Shown: positions 18,193-27,650 of the stretch, one piece after another
How positions within the stretch are numbered: position 1 is the first letter of the stretch
How the letters are laid out: every line of letters begins with the position of its first letter
NCBI GenBank assembly: GCA_963677475.2
Contig: CAXXQD010000006.1
Location: 87,046-151,045, forward strand
Source: JABMQB01 sp963677475
GTDB lineage: Bacteria; Bacteroidota; Bacteroidia; Bacteroidales; Prolixibacteraceae
Reading direction: 5' to 3'
DNA length: 64,000 nucleotides
Position numbers and translations under genes: made by a program
Notes under the pieces: generated by a model
Databases searched by the model: none
What the model was told of the DNA's origin: nothing
The model's input: the letters and a program-made list of their open reading frames with translations, nothing else

Positions 18193-21183
18193 ATGAAAAA
18201 TTCGAGAATCATTTTTTTAGGATTAGCATTATTGGTGTGCACATTGGGGCATTCTCAGCCATATGCTATTCCTGGAGCTTTGGGATTTGGTAAGGAAGTA
18301 AGAGGGGCGTATGAGGGGAGTTCAAATCCAACAATTTTATATGTTGACAGGTTGACTGACGACCTGGGCAACAATGGTACTAATAAAGGATCGTTACGAT
18401 GGTGTTTAACACGTAACTATCCGCGTATTATCCTGTTTGAAGTGTCCGGTTATATAAATTTAACTTCGTATATCAGGGTGACTGATGACTATGTTTCAAT
18501 TTACGGGCAAACCGCACCAAGTCCGGGCATTACTGTTTCCGGTGTCGATGTTATCGACTTCCGGTGTAATTACGTAGTATTACAGCATTTAAGGTTTCGT
18601 TCAAGTTATAATAACTATGGAGGAGATCAAGTAGATGCATTAACAGTATATCAGGGTTCAAATGTTTTTATTGACCATTGTTCGTTTAGCTATGCTGAAG
18701 ATGAATGTTTAGGGATTGGTGGTGCTAACGGTACATTTACTGGTCCATTAACCGTCCAGAATTGCATATTTTCGTGGCCTTTGCATTATAATACAGGCAA
18801 GGGAATGCTTCTTGGGGGGGACTTTGATAGTACATCTGTTGTCAGAAGTGCTTTTATTCATTGTGCAGACAGAACCCCTTTTCCAGGGGACAGCATATAT
18901 ACTGCATTTGAGGTAGTAAATACATTGTCATACAATTGTGCTTATTTTGGAATAAGTTTCGCCGATTCCGATAGTGCAAAATATCATGTAATAGGCAACG
19001 AATGGAGGTCTGGTCCAAATTCATCCGGGCAAAGGGAAGTGCTTCGCATTCGTTCAGCTATGAATTCTTTCGAAAATTCCTATTACTTATATGATAACTA
19101 TTCTCCAACCAGAGTAGGTGTCTCCGAGTGGGATAGTGTGGTTTATTATGAAAACAGTTCAAAAGATTCTTCTGATTATAAATCAGATACACCGTTTAGT
19201 GGTTACGAAACCAATTACTATTCATATACTGCACTTGACGATAGCCTGACAGCCAATGCAGGGGCAAGGCCCTGGGATCGGGATTCGGTAGATATTTTAG
19301 CCTTAAACGATATGGTTAATCAAACCGGAAGTTGGATAACGTACCAATCGGAAGCTTATTATCCGCAATTGGCTCAAAATACAACTACCTTAAATGTACC
19401 TGATAATCCACATTCCAATTCAGGTGACGGTTATACAAACCTGGAAAAATGGGTTTATGAGATGACAACAGGTACATCCGATACTACCAGCAATGATACA
19501 ACCTCTTCTGGTTCATCTGAATTGATTTTGTTGACCGATACGGCTAATAACGGAGGAGATGTTGCTCATTATAACTGGCTGGTAGCTAATGGATTTGAAG
19601 TAACTAAACTTGATATTGGGAATGATATTGATTTAACATCTCCTTCGCAGGATCTTAAGAATCAGTTAGATACTGCGGGTTTGGTGATTGTTGGCAGAGA
19701 TGCTAACTCTAATAAGTATGATGGAAGAGGACAGGATGTGATTGATAGTATCCTGGCACCGGTAATTACGGTAAATCCTTATGGTGCACAATGGGGCGAT
19801 CCACCTTTATGGTTTAAAAGTGCATCGGTTAGTGCATCGCCGGATGGAGAAGTCTGGATCGATGTAACCTCCTCTGATACGATATTTACTTATGCAAATG
19901 TAATAGGAGATTCAATGGCTTATTCAAACGGGGCATTTGGATTGATTTCTACAGAGGGGACACATAACGGAACCATAATAGGGTCAAAAGACGGTGATAT
20001 TGCTATTGTACGTTTTGCCAAGAACGTTGCTTACAATGATTCAACAAATGCGAATACACCTTTAAGCGACCGTACTATCTTCCCGTTTAATACAAATAGC
20101 GATACTAGTTTTTTCTCCCTAACTACCAATGGGCAGGCAGCTTATTATGCTGAAATTTGCAGGTTACTGGGAGAGCCTGTAACACCACCACAATATTATT
20201 TCTGTGATAATAGCTTAAAAGATATTGTCCTGCTCACCGACACTGCCAATAACGGAGGAGATACAGCTCATTACAATTGGTTGGATGCAAATGGGTTTGA
20301 TGTAACAAAATTGGATATTGGTACTAATATTGATCTAACATCACCCTCGCAGGAAGTTATAAACCAGTTAAATACCGCCGACCTGGTTATTGTTGGACGC
20401 GATGCCAACTCCAATAAATACGATGGACGGGGACAGGATGTTATTGATAGTATAACAGCTCCCGTGATTACTGTAAATCCATATGGTGCTCAATGGGGCG
20501 ATCCACCCATGTGGTTTAAAAGTGCTTCGGTAAGTGGTGTTTCTGGTAGCAGTATTTATATTGATGTTGCCGATGATACCATATTCACCAATTCAAATGT
20601 AGCCGGTGATTCAATTTTGTATGGGAATAGCTCATTTGGTGTAATTACTGCAAGTGGTACACATAATGGGACAGTTATTGGTTCGGTTGATGATGACATT
20701 ACAATTGTACGTTTTGCTAAAAATGTTCCGTATAACGATTCAACCAATGCTAAAACACCGCTTAGCGACCGTACTATATTTTCATTTGATAACGATGCAA
20801 CTTCGTTTTCATTGACACAAGACGGGCAAGCTGCTTATTATGCTGAAATCAGGAGGTTGATTGGGTATTCAATTGAACCGCCCGTTTACTATTCTACTTC
20901 TAATAAGTCTGCTAAAATGGAATTTGGCAATCCTGAAATTATCAGTGAAAATAATTTTCCTTTCTTGCTTTATCCAAATCCTGCTGAAAAACAACTTACA
21001 GTTGACGATTTAAAAGTAGGGACAAGGGTGTATATTTTTAATTTTGAAGGGAAAACTATGGTAAAAACTGTTGCTTTGGATAATAAACTGGACCTTAATA
21101 TAAGTAGCTATAAGCCTGGAGTGTATATAGTAAAAATAGAAACAAATAGTAAGTCTTATTCATCAAAATTTATAAAACAATAA
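18193..21183 (+). CDS. T9SS-exported PL1 pectate lyase with two extra ThuA-like domains
   Basis: At 996 aa this is about twice the length of a normal PL1 lyase. Layout: signal peptide to about residue 22 (GHSQ); PL1 beta-helix about 23-430, with the same motifs as the upstream paralogue (VFIDHCSFSYAEDE, ADRTPFP); a short Ser/Thr/Asp linker about 431-442; domain A about 443-661; domain B about 677-895; T9SS type A tail about 920-996 (LYPNPAEKQL, PGVYIVKI). Domains A and B are tandem copies with identical blocks such as LLTDTANNGGD, SNKYDGRGQDVIDS and VNPYGAQWGDPP. Their alternating strands and helices suggest a ThuA/GATase-like fold. The role of the added domains is unknown; binding of polymer or product is one possibility. 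Confidence 0.88.
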   Translation: MKNSRIIFLGLALLVCTLGHSQPYAIPGALGFGKEVRGAYEGSSNPTILYVDRLTDDLGNNGTNKGSLRWCLTRNYPRIILFEVSGYINLTSYIRVTDDYVSIYGQTAPSPGITVSGVDVIDFRCNYVVLQHLRFRSSYNNYGGDQVDALTVYQGSNVFIDHCSFSYAEDECLGIGGANGTFTGPLTVQNCIFSWPLHYNTGKGMLLGGDFDSTSVVRSAFIHCADRTPFPGDSIYTAFEVVNTLSYNCAYFGISFADSDSAKYHVIGNEWRSGPNSSGQREVLRIRSAMNSFENSYYLYDNYSPTRVGVSEWDSVVYYENSSKDSSDYKSDTPFSGYETNYYSYTALDDSLTANAGARPWDRDSVDILALNDMVNQTGSWITYQSEAYYPQLAQNTTTLNVPDNPHSNSGDGYTNLEKWVYEMTTGTSDTTSNDTTSSGSSELILLTDTANNGGDVAHYNWLVANGFEVTKLDIGNDIDLTSPSQDLKNQLDTAGLVIVGRDANSNKYDGRGQDVIDSILAPVITVNPYGAQWGDPPLWFKSASVSASPDGEVWIDVTSSDTIFTYANVIGDSMAYSNGAFGLISTEGTHNGTIIGSKDGDIAIVRFAKNVAYNDSTNANTPLSDRTIFPFNTNSDTSFFSLTTNGQAAYYAEICRLLGEPVTPPQYYFCDNSLKDIVLLTDTANNGGDTAHYNWLDANGFDVTKLDIGTNIDLTSPSQEVINQLNTADLVIVGRDANSNKYDGRGQDVIDSITAPVITVNPYGAQWGDPPMWFKSASVSGVSGSSIYIDVADDTIFTNSNVAGDSILYGNSSFGVITASGTHNGTVIGSVDDDITIVRFAKNVPYNDSTNAKTPLSDRTIFSFDNDATSFSLTQDGQAAYYAEIRRLIGYSIEPPVYYSTSNKSAKMEFGNPEIISENNFPFLLYPNPAEKQLTVDDLKVGTRVYIFNFEGKTMVKTVALDNKLDLNISSYKPGVYIVKIETNSKSYSSKFIKQ
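19519..20877 (+). repeat. In-gene tandem duplication of a ~220-residue domain (period 702 bp)
   Basis: Copy 1 covers codons 443-661 (19519-20175) and copy 2 codons 677-895 (20221-20877) of the PL1 fusion gene, a spacing of 234 codons. The protein copies match in long blocks, whereas the DNA has diverged at many third positions, so the duplication is not recent. The copies differ most in the stretch after WFKSASVS. Confidence 0.85.
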
Positions 21184-21208
21184 GCTTATTAGATTAGAAT
21201 TTATATCG

Positions 21209-21229
21209 TTGATGAGTTATGCTCATCGA
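21209..21229 (+). other. Intercistronic hairpin before the esterase gene
   Basis: GATGAG (21211-21216) pairs with CTCATC (21222-21227), extended outward by a wobble and an A-T pair, around a 5-base loop. No T-run follows and the next ATG is about 17 bp away, so it looks more like an mRNA processing or stability structure than a terminator. Confidence 0.35.
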
Positions 21230-21245
21230 GTAAAACAAAAGTAAA

Positions 21246-23567
21246 ATGTATTGTAAAGAATCAAATAATCAGGGAGAAATTGTAAGCAAAAAAGTTGGTA
21301 TCATATTAGTACTGATTATTAGCCTTCTGTTTCCATTCCATTGCTATTCTGCAGATAAGGATAGTATTCAAATAATTGATGCCTGCCATTACAGTAATGT
21401 CTTTGGTGAAATGCGGAATTACCGAATTTTTCTACCTAAAGGTTATGATGAAAACAAGCCTGAAAAAAGATATCCGGTAATCTATTTTCTTCATGGATGG
21501 GATCAACGGTATTTTGGCAGTGGTCAGTGGGCATATGCTTCTTACGAATTAGGCGAGGATAACGATGGCGACAACATCACAAACTTTGTTTCGGACCATG
21601 ATGTGATTGTTGTTAAGTCTGATGGGTATAACCGACGTCGGGATGAAGATTATTACAGAAGTCCTTATAATGTTGGAGCCAAACCTTCTGATGGAAGAAA
21701 TAGCAAAGATGCAGGTAAACCAATGATTGGAACCTATCGACAATTCCCCATTTATTACCCTGAATTAATTGATTTTATAGATGCCAATTACTTTACCATA
21801 GCCGACAGGCAACACCGAGGAATTTCGGGCTTATCGATGGGAGGATTTACAGCAAGTTGGATTGGCGGTAAATATCCGCATCTGTTTTGTGCTGTTGGCA
21901 ATTTTTGCGGTTCGCCCGAGTTTTACGCAGGACCTCAAACTCTTCCGGTATTGTACCGCCACCTTGATATGTATGACAATTATGGCGGGATGAAATACCG
22001 CCTGAATAATGGCGACGAAGATTTTATTCGCTGTTACCATGCAGATGTAAACAGGGTATGGACACAGGTAATGGATAATTACGAATATCAAATGTATAAT
22101 GCCGATCATTCTACCTGTGGGCTTAGCGATATGTTTTCGTTTTTAATGAATGCATTTTCGCAAAAACTGGAAAAACCTGCAAGGTGGGACCACATTGATA
22201 TTTACCCGGCATTCTCGGTTTGGGCTTATGAGGTTCACTCAGACCGGGATGTCCCCGGGTTTACTATTCTTGAAAATGTGGATGAAAATGGATTTCGGTG
22301 TTCAGTTCGTGAGTTTTTACCCGACGGGCAAATACTTTCGTTTGTGAAAGTAGATATTACAACCGCTCCCATTTATGAAAAAAATTCCACTTATGTGATT
22401 AACGATATCTATCTAACAAGTTCTGAAGTAGTTCAAAAAGAAGTTAGAAGTGATGATGAAGGGAAACTGAAAATTCAGATTGATGGAAGTATTCACGAAA
22501 TTGGGATAAGCAAAGTTGACGGAAAAGCTGAATTGACAGTAGCTTCATTCAATGTAATTGGTGCCGGATGGGCAACGCCAGAAAAGGATGCAGAATTAGA
22601 ACTTTCAATATTAAATAAAGGGCTGTCAGAAGCAAAGAAAGTCAATATTGAAATCACTTCAACAACAGAAAATGTAGAAATTCTAAAAGGGAAATCGACT
22701 GCTAAATCGATTGGCGTTAATAAAATCCAAACGTGTAATCATCCTTTCCGTTTTAGGGTCACTTCTGATAAATATGAAGTTATTCAGTTTAAGGTGGTCA
22801 TAAAAGATGGCGAAAAAACTTCTTCTCAAAAAATAGAAGTTCCTGTAAGGAAAGATGTGCCTGTACTTGAGAAGTTTATGATTGCCGATGGGAAAGAAGT
22901 AGCAGTTGCATCAGCAGGTGTTGATACGGTAACGATGCTTCTCGGAAAAGGAAATGGAGATGGCATTGCAAATCCCGGTGAATCGATAGTTGTACTTGCA
23001 AATGATAGCGGACTGTGGAGACGCTGTCAACTTACATTTTCAGACCCATATTTAAATCCCCGAGGAGTAAATCAAAGAGAGGAAAACAGCTGGACAAAGT
23101 ATGATAAAGTTGGTGCTTCATTTAAATACAATGTGCCCCTTATTTCATCCGAATGTCCACAAAATCATCGGGTAGAAATGCTTTGTGAATATTGGTTGCC
23201 TGAATATCCAATACACCATATTAAAAAAGGAAAAGTTGTTATCGAAATTGAAGGAGAAGACACAACTGCACCGCTTATTAGATGGGTACATCTGAAAGGC
23301 GACAACACGCTTATGGTTAATGTTTGGGATGGTACTGAATTAAAAGATGTAAAAGCCAGATTTACCTTAAAAAGAGACACGCAGAAATTCATTGATCTAA
23401 GATTAAATGACAATGGAATTGAAGGTGATCAGGTTAAAAACGACAATGTTTTCAGCTTTAAAATACCCACAAGCAGGTTTAACAGGTATAGCCTGGTAAT
23501 TGAAGCCACCGATGAGTATGGCAATAAGCAAATATTCGAAGATGATAAAACCTATATCCTTCATTAA
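21246..23567 (+). CDS. Secreted esterase-D/feruloyl-esterase-type alpha/beta hydrolase with Ig-like C-terminus
   Basis: Probably removes ester-linked groups (acetyl, feruloyl or methyl) from plant polysaccharide. The N-terminus carries an unusually long leader, with a hydrophobic signal segment at about 19-36 ending near CYSADK. The esterase domain (PF00756-like, about 40-310) has RVFLP-type RIFLPKGYD, VIYFLHGWD for the oxyanion region and the nucleophile elbow GLSMGG with S197; a His in NADHSTCG is a candidate for the triad. Residues about 420-773 form two or more beta-sandwich domains of Ig/Fn3 type, ending without a T9SS tail. It is probably periplasmic or surface-associated. It starts the dense run of genes that continues to 39.4 kb. 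Confidence 0.78.
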   Translation: MYCKESNNQGEIVSKKVGIILVLIISLLFPFHCYSADKDSIQIIDACHYSNVFGEMRNYRIFLPKGYDENKPEKRYPVIYFLHGWDQRYFGSGQWAYASYELGEDNDGDNITNFVSDHDVIVVKSDGYNRRRDEDYYRSPYNVGAKPSDGRNSKDAGKPMIGTYRQFPIYYPELIDFIDANYFTIADRQHRGISGLSMGGFTASWIGGKYPHLFCAVGNFCGSPEFYAGPQTLPVLYRHLDMYDNYGGMKYRLNNGDEDFIRCYHADVNRVWTQVMDNYEYQMYNADHSTCGLSDMFSFLMNAFSQKLEKPARWDHIDIYPAFSVWAYEVHSDRDVPGFTILENVDENGFRCSVREFLPDGQILSFVKVDITTAPIYEKNSTYVINDIYLTSSEVVQKEVRSDDEGKLKIQIDGSIHEIGISKVDGKAELTVASFNVIGAGWATPEKDAELELSILNKGLSEAKKVNIEITSTTENVEILKGKSTAKSIGVNKIQTCNHPFRFRVTSDKYEVIQFKVVIKDGEKTSSQKIEVPVRKDVPVLEKFMIADGKEVAVASAGVDTVTMLLGKGNGDGIANPGESIVVLANDSGLWRRCQLTFSDPYLNPRGVNQREENSWTKYDKVGASFKYNVPLISSECPQNHRVEMLCEYWLPEYPIHHIKKGKVVIEIEGEDTTAPLIRWVHLKGDNTLMVNVWDGTELKDVKARFTLKRDTQKFIDLRLNDNGIEGDQVKNDNVFSFKIPTSRFNRYSLVIEATDEYGNKQIFEDDKTYILH

Positions 23568-23578
23568 AATTGAATAAT

Positions 23579-24616
23579 ATGAATAAAACTAAATGTCAAT
23601 CGATCAAATCCGATTACATATATTTCCTGGTCTGGGGAGTGATTGCTTCCTTTACTTGCCTTTTAATTTTTTCAACAGCTTGCAACAATCAACCTGTAAA
23701 TCCGATTAGGGAAAAGTTACAGCCTGTTCCCCAAAATACTGGTTTCCGAATGGCTGGTTACTGGGTTTGGGGAGGATCTGTGATAAAGGTCGATTCTGTT
23801 TATCATATGTTTGCTTCCCGCTGGAAAAAATACAGGGAATTTCCTTCTGACTATTTGGAACATTCTGAGATTGTACATGCTACATCCGCAACTTTAGTTG
23901 GTCCTTACGAATTTCAGGAAGTAATAATTGGCGAAAGAGATTCAATATTTTGGGATTCCAATATGGCACACAATCCAACCATTGCAAAAGTTGGTGATGA
24001 ATATGTGCTGTATTACATTGGTTCCGATTTTTCAACCCCGGGAGTAGGCAACTATCCTTATTTAAGAAGGGTTGGTTATGCTACGGCAAAAAATATTGAA
24101 GGTCCCTGGAAACGGTCTGATAAACCATTGTTCAATTTTGAGTCGAACAACCCTGCGGTACTGGTTGAAGATGGTAAAATAAGGATGTTGTTTCGCGATG
24201 AAGAGTTAAAAGTATCCTTAGCTGTTGCCGATCATTATTCAGGACCTTATGAGGTTCTTAATAAGGATGTATATCCACCCACCCGGATCGAAGATTTCTA
24301 CATGTTTAGAATGAACAACGAATACAATTTTATTTGTGAAGATAATGTCGGCAAAATTTCAGGGCATGAACGCTGGGGTATACAACTAACTTCCGATGAT
24401 GGAGTGAATAATTGGGAAACCTCCAGGAATGTTGTTGTGTATGACCACGATATTGCATACACCGATGGCTCAGTTTTACACTGCAATAGAAGGGAACGCC
24501 CTCAATTGATTATCGAAAACGGCAGTATTTCAGGTATTGCAACAGCGGTTTATACTGGTTCAGAAAGTTGGTGCCAGCCGGTTCCTTTAAATCCTCCTTT
24601 AAAACTAAACAGATAA
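23579..24616 (+). CDS. Five-bladed beta-propeller glycoside-hydrolase-like lipoprotein (GH43/GH117-like)
   Basis: I place the start at the ATG at 23579; the frame is open slightly upstream from a TTG at 23570. The leader contains a hydrophobic segment and a STAC lipobox, indicating a lipoprotein. The rest has repeated propeller-blade patterns (GGSVIKVDSVYHMFASRW, HNPTIAKVGDEYVLYYIG, NNPAVLVEDGKIRMLFRD) typical of GH43-like and GH117-like folds that hydrolyse arabinose or galactose linkages. I cannot assign the catalytic acids with confidence, and it has no clear N-terminal Asp-Pro motif of classical GH43. In pectin loci such proteins usually act on side chains. Confidence 0.62.
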   Translation: MNKTKCQSIKSDYIYFLVWGVIASFTCLLIFSTACNNQPVNPIREKLQPVPQNTGFRMAGYWVWGGSVIKVDSVYHMFASRWKKYREFPSDYLEHSEIVHATSATLVGPYEFQEVIIGERDSIFWDSNMAHNPTIAKVGDEYVLYYIGSDFSTPGVGNYPYLRRVGYATAKNIEGPWKRSDKPLFNFESNNPAVLVEDGKIRMLFRDEELKVSLAVADHYSGPYEVLNKDVYPPTRIEDFYMFRMNNEYNFICEDNVGKISGHERWGIQLTSDDGVNNWETSRNVVVYDHDIAYTDGSVLHCNRRERPQLIIENGSISGIATAVYTGSESWCQPVPLNPPLKLNR

Positions 24617-24640
24617 TAACTATTTCAAAAAACAGGAATC

Positions 24641-25546
24641 ATGAAAAAAATATTTGTATTACTTCTATCATTTGTATCAACATTTACAATGGCACAGGAT
24701 TTAGTTCTTGACGTTTGGTCTAACACATCACCACCTACCGACAATGGACTTTCTGGTCCGGAAGAATTGCTTGAGAATAACCGTGTAGCGAATATTTCAG
24801 TTGCTAAAATGTATATCTACTTTCCGGAGAAAGAAAAAAATACCGGTGCTGCAATGGTAATATGTCCGGGTGGGGCGTATATCAGGGAAGCCATGTCGCA
24901 CGAAGGGTATGAAGTTGCTGAATGGCTGAAAGAAAGAGGTATTACAGGAATCGTATTGAAGTACCGTTTGCCCAATGGTCACCATCAGGTTCCGTTGGAA
25001 GATGCACAGAGAGCAATGCGTATAGTCCGTTACAATGCAAATGAGTGGGGGATCGACCCAAATAAAATTGGGATTGCCGGGTCTTCAGCAGGAGGTAACC
25101 TGGCAGCTAATGCTGGTACTCGTTTTACATTTGGTGATGAATTAGCCGAAGATCCAATAGAAAAAATAAGCTCTCGCCCTGACTTTATGCTTTTATTGTA
25201 TCCTTTTATTGCACATAAAGAGGAAAACATGAGCAAGCCCATTAAAAGCCACTTTTTCGGAAAGGATAAGAACTGGGAAACTGCCAAGAAATATTCACCC
25301 CAACGAAATGTAACAGAGCATACACCACCAACCTTTATGGTTCACGCAGACAATGATAAGGTGGTTGAATCATCTCATTCTATCGAGTTGTACCTGGCTT
25401 TAAAGAAATTCAATATACCGGCAGAGATGCACATTTTTCAGGATGGGGGACATGGTTTTGGAATAACCAAAATAGACATGCCTGCCGAGCAGTGGACTGA
25501 GCTTTTTTACCAGTGGCTAAAACAACGAAATATAATTGAAAAATAG
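24641..25546 (+). CDS. Secreted alpha/beta hydrolase, acetyl-esterase type
   Basis: A signal peptide (cleavage near TMAQ, residue 19) is followed by a compact alpha/beta hydrolase of about 280 residues in the family of acetylxylan esterase/lipase-like enzymes. The oxyanion-hole region is VICPGGAY, the nucleophile elbow is AGSSAGG with S149, and the catalytic His is in DGGHGFG near residue 275. An Asp in VHADNDKVV is the likely third residue. It is expected in the periplasm, deacetylating imported pectic oligosaccharides. It ends inside the region where the frame of the next gene is open, only 10 bp before that gene's ATG. Confidence 0.83.
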   Translation: MKKIFVLLLSFVSTFTMAQDLVLDVWSNTSPPTDNGLSGPEELLENNRVANISVAKMYIYFPEKEKNTGAAMVICPGGAYIREAMSHEGYEVAEWLKERGITGIVLKYRLPNGHHQVPLEDAQRAMRIVRYNANEWGIDPNKIGIAGSSAGGNLAANAGTRFTFGDELAEDPIEKISSRPDFMLLLYPFIAHKEENMSKPIKSHFFGKDKNWETAKKYSPQRNVTEHTPPTFMVHADNDKVVESSHSIELYLALKKFNIPAEMHIFQDGGHGFGITKIDMPAEQWTELFYQWLKQRNIIEK

Positions 25547-25556
25547 GAATACAGTT

Positions 25557-26036
25557 ATGGATAATAAATATTCAAATATGCAATTAACAGCATTGGTTGC
25601 ACTGCGATTTCTGATCGGATGGCATATGCTGTATGAAGGAGTTCACAAACTATTAACTCCTGGGTGGTCTTCAAAAGGATTTTTAGGCGAGTCTCAGTGG
25701 ATTATGGAGGGATTCGCAAATTGGGTGATTTCTAATGACGGAGTTTTAACTGTTGTCGATTTTCTAAACACATGGGGATTAATTGCAATTGGATTAGGAT
25801 TAATAGTTGGACTATTTACGCGGGTGGCTACCTTGTCGGGTGTTGTCCTTCTACTGATGTATTATTTTAATAATCCTCCCCTAATTGGTATCGAATATTC
25901 TTTGCCCTCTGAAGGTAATTATCTGATTGTGAGCAAAACCTTAATTGAGGCAGTTGCATTAACCGTCTTGCTGTTTTTTCCAACAGGGACAAGTATTGGT
26001 TTAGACAGGTTCATTTTTAATAAGAAGCAAATATGA
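25557..26036 (+). CDS. DoxX-family inner-membrane protein
   Basis: A 160-residue integral membrane protein starting at the ATG at 25557; an upstream TTG in frame overlaps the previous gene and is unlikely to be used. Four hydrophobic segments are visible (LTALVALRFLIGWHMLYEG, then around VVDFLNTWGLIAIGLGLIVG, VATLSGVVLLLMYYF and LIEAVALTVLLFF), matching DoxX/TQO-small-subunit-like proteins. Its stop overlaps the start of the following Gfo/Idh/MocA gene (ATGA), so the two are translationally coupled. A joint redox function is inferred from that coupling and is not shown by motifs. Confidence 0.82.
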   Translation: MDNKYSNMQLTALVALRFLIGWHMLYEGVHKLLTPGWSSKGFLGESQWIMEGFANWVISNDGVLTVVDFLNTWGLIAIGLGLIVGLFTRVATLSGVVLLLMYYFNNPPLIGIEYSLPSEGNYLIVSKTLIEAVALTVLLFFPTGTSIGLDRFIFNKKQI

Positions 26037-27631
26037 TTATGGAGAATCAAAAGAATATAGAACAGAATAAAGAACCAGAAGAAAATAAAAAAGCAAAATT
26101 TGGAATGAACCGAAGGTCGCTTTTAAAAGGACTTGCAGGATTACCAGTTGCCGGGCTTTTTTCGTATGAATTATTTAAAAAATCAGCTTATGAAAGTCAG
26201 AATAGTAGAGATTTGGTTAAAGAACTCAATTTGGGCGATTTCTCAGCACCTTCTACTATCCAGCCGGCACGCCAGGGAGATTTAATAAGAATTGGGTTTA
26301 TCGGTTTTGGCGCAAGGGCAGTTTCATTAGCAAAAGCACTTGGGTTTGTTCATCCTGAAAATACGGCTAAAAGAATTGAAATGGGGCGTATGGATGATTG
26401 GTTGGCACAAGCTGATTTGAATGTGGCTATAACTGGCATTTGCGAAGTATTTGACGAAAGAGCACAACATGGGTTGGAAATAGCTGCTAGCGAATTTCGC
26501 CCGGGAGGAGGAAAGCCTTCGGGGCTTCCTGTAAAACGGTATCAAAACTATAAAGAAATGCTTGCCGATAAAGACATTGATGCTGTTGTTATTGCAACTC
26601 CCGATCATCATCATGCGCGCATGTCAATTGAGGCAGCAAAAGCAGGAAAGCATGTGTACTGCGAAAAAAGTCCGGCTATAAAGGAAAACGAATTGTTTGA
26701 GTTATACGATACAATTAAAAACAGCGAGATTGTTTATCAATTGGGGCATCAGATTTCTAAAAATACAATCTTCCAGCAAGCTCAAGAAATCATCAATAAA
26801 AACATTCTGGGGAAAATTAGTTTAATTGAAACTACTACGAATAGAAATACAGCCTCTGGCGCCTGGATTCGACATTTAGATAAAGATGGAAATCCAAAGC
26901 CGGGAGATGCAAACTCAATTGACTGGGACCAGTGGTTGGGCGACACACCCAAAGTTCCATTTAGTATCGACCGATTTTACAACTGGACAAAATGGTTTGA
27001 TTATGATTTGGGTATGTTGGGACAACTTTTTACCCACGAATACGATGCAATCAATCAACTATTAAATATTGGAATACCTAAAACAGCGGTGTCGTCAGGT
27101 GGTTTGTATTATTGGAAAGATAATCGGGAAATCCCGGATCATTTGCAATCTGTTTTTGAATATCCTGACAAAGAACTTACGCTTATTTATAGCGCCAGTC
27201 TTGCTTCCAGTCGCGACAGAGGACGTGTAATCATGGGGCACGACGCATCAATGGAGCTTGGTGGATCTTTGAAAATTACAGCTGATAAGGACTCAACACG
27301 CTTCAAAAAGCAAATAAATGAAGGGCGTATTTCACCTTTGGAACCAATGCTTTCAATTAACCCAAATTCGGGTAAAGTTGATGCAGTTTCTTCCGCAACA
27401 GCAAAATATTACGAACAACGGGGACTCTACACTACAAATATTGGAGGCATTAAAATGGATGTAACCCATTTGCACATAAAAGAATGGATCGATTGTATCA
27501 GGGGAGGTGGTACTCCGGGATCAAATATCGAACGTGCCTACGAAGAGGGAGTTACTTTGCTTATGGCACATAAGTCATATATGGAAGGTCGGAAAGTAGA
27601 ATGGGATTCGGAAAGCAGGAAGATTATTTAG
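26033..27631 (+). CDS. Tat-exported Gfo/Idh/MocA-family oxidoreductase
   Basis: An NAD(P)-dependent sugar oxidoreductase-type enzyme. The N-terminus carries a twin-arginine signal (RRSLLKGLAGLPVAG, arginines 27-28), so the protein is folded with its cofactor before export to the periplasm. The Rossmann motif is IGFIGFGARAVSLA, and the family motif appears as YCEKSPA, with Ser in place of the usual Pro after EK. The C-terminal half matches the Gfo/Idh/MocA substrate domain (HEYDAINQLL, HIKEWIDCIRGG). Several exported members use tightly bound NAD to hydrolyse glycosides (GH109-like chemistry), so this may be a glycosidase rather than a dehydrogenase. It overlaps the DoxX gene by 4 bp. Confidence 0.88.
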   Translation: MIMENQKNIEQNKEPEENKKAKFGMNRRSLLKGLAGLPVAGLFSYELFKKSAYESQNSRDLVKELNLGDFSAPSTIQPARQGDLIRIGFIGFGARAVSLAKALGFVHPENTAKRIEMGRMDDWLAQADLNVAITGICEVFDERAQHGLEIAASEFRPGGGKPSGLPVKRYQNYKEMLADKDIDAVVIATPDHHHARMSIEAAKAGKHVYCEKSPAIKENELFELYDTIKNSEIVYQLGHQISKNTIFQQAQEIINKNILGKISLIETTTNRNTASGAWIRHLDKDGNPKPGDANSIDWDQWLGDTPKVPFSIDRFYNWTKWFDYDLGMLGQLFTHEYDAINQLLNIGIPKTAVSSGGLYYWKDNREIPDHLQSVFEYPDKELTLIYSASLASSRDRGRVIMGHDASMELGGSLKITADKDSTRFKKQINEGRISPLEPMLSINPNSGKVDAVSSATAKYYEQRGLYTTNIGGIKMDVTHLHIKEWIDCIRGGGTPGSNIERAYEEGVTLLMAHKSYMEGRKVEWDSESRKII

Positions 27632-27650
27632 TACAAAAAAGAGAAACGAA

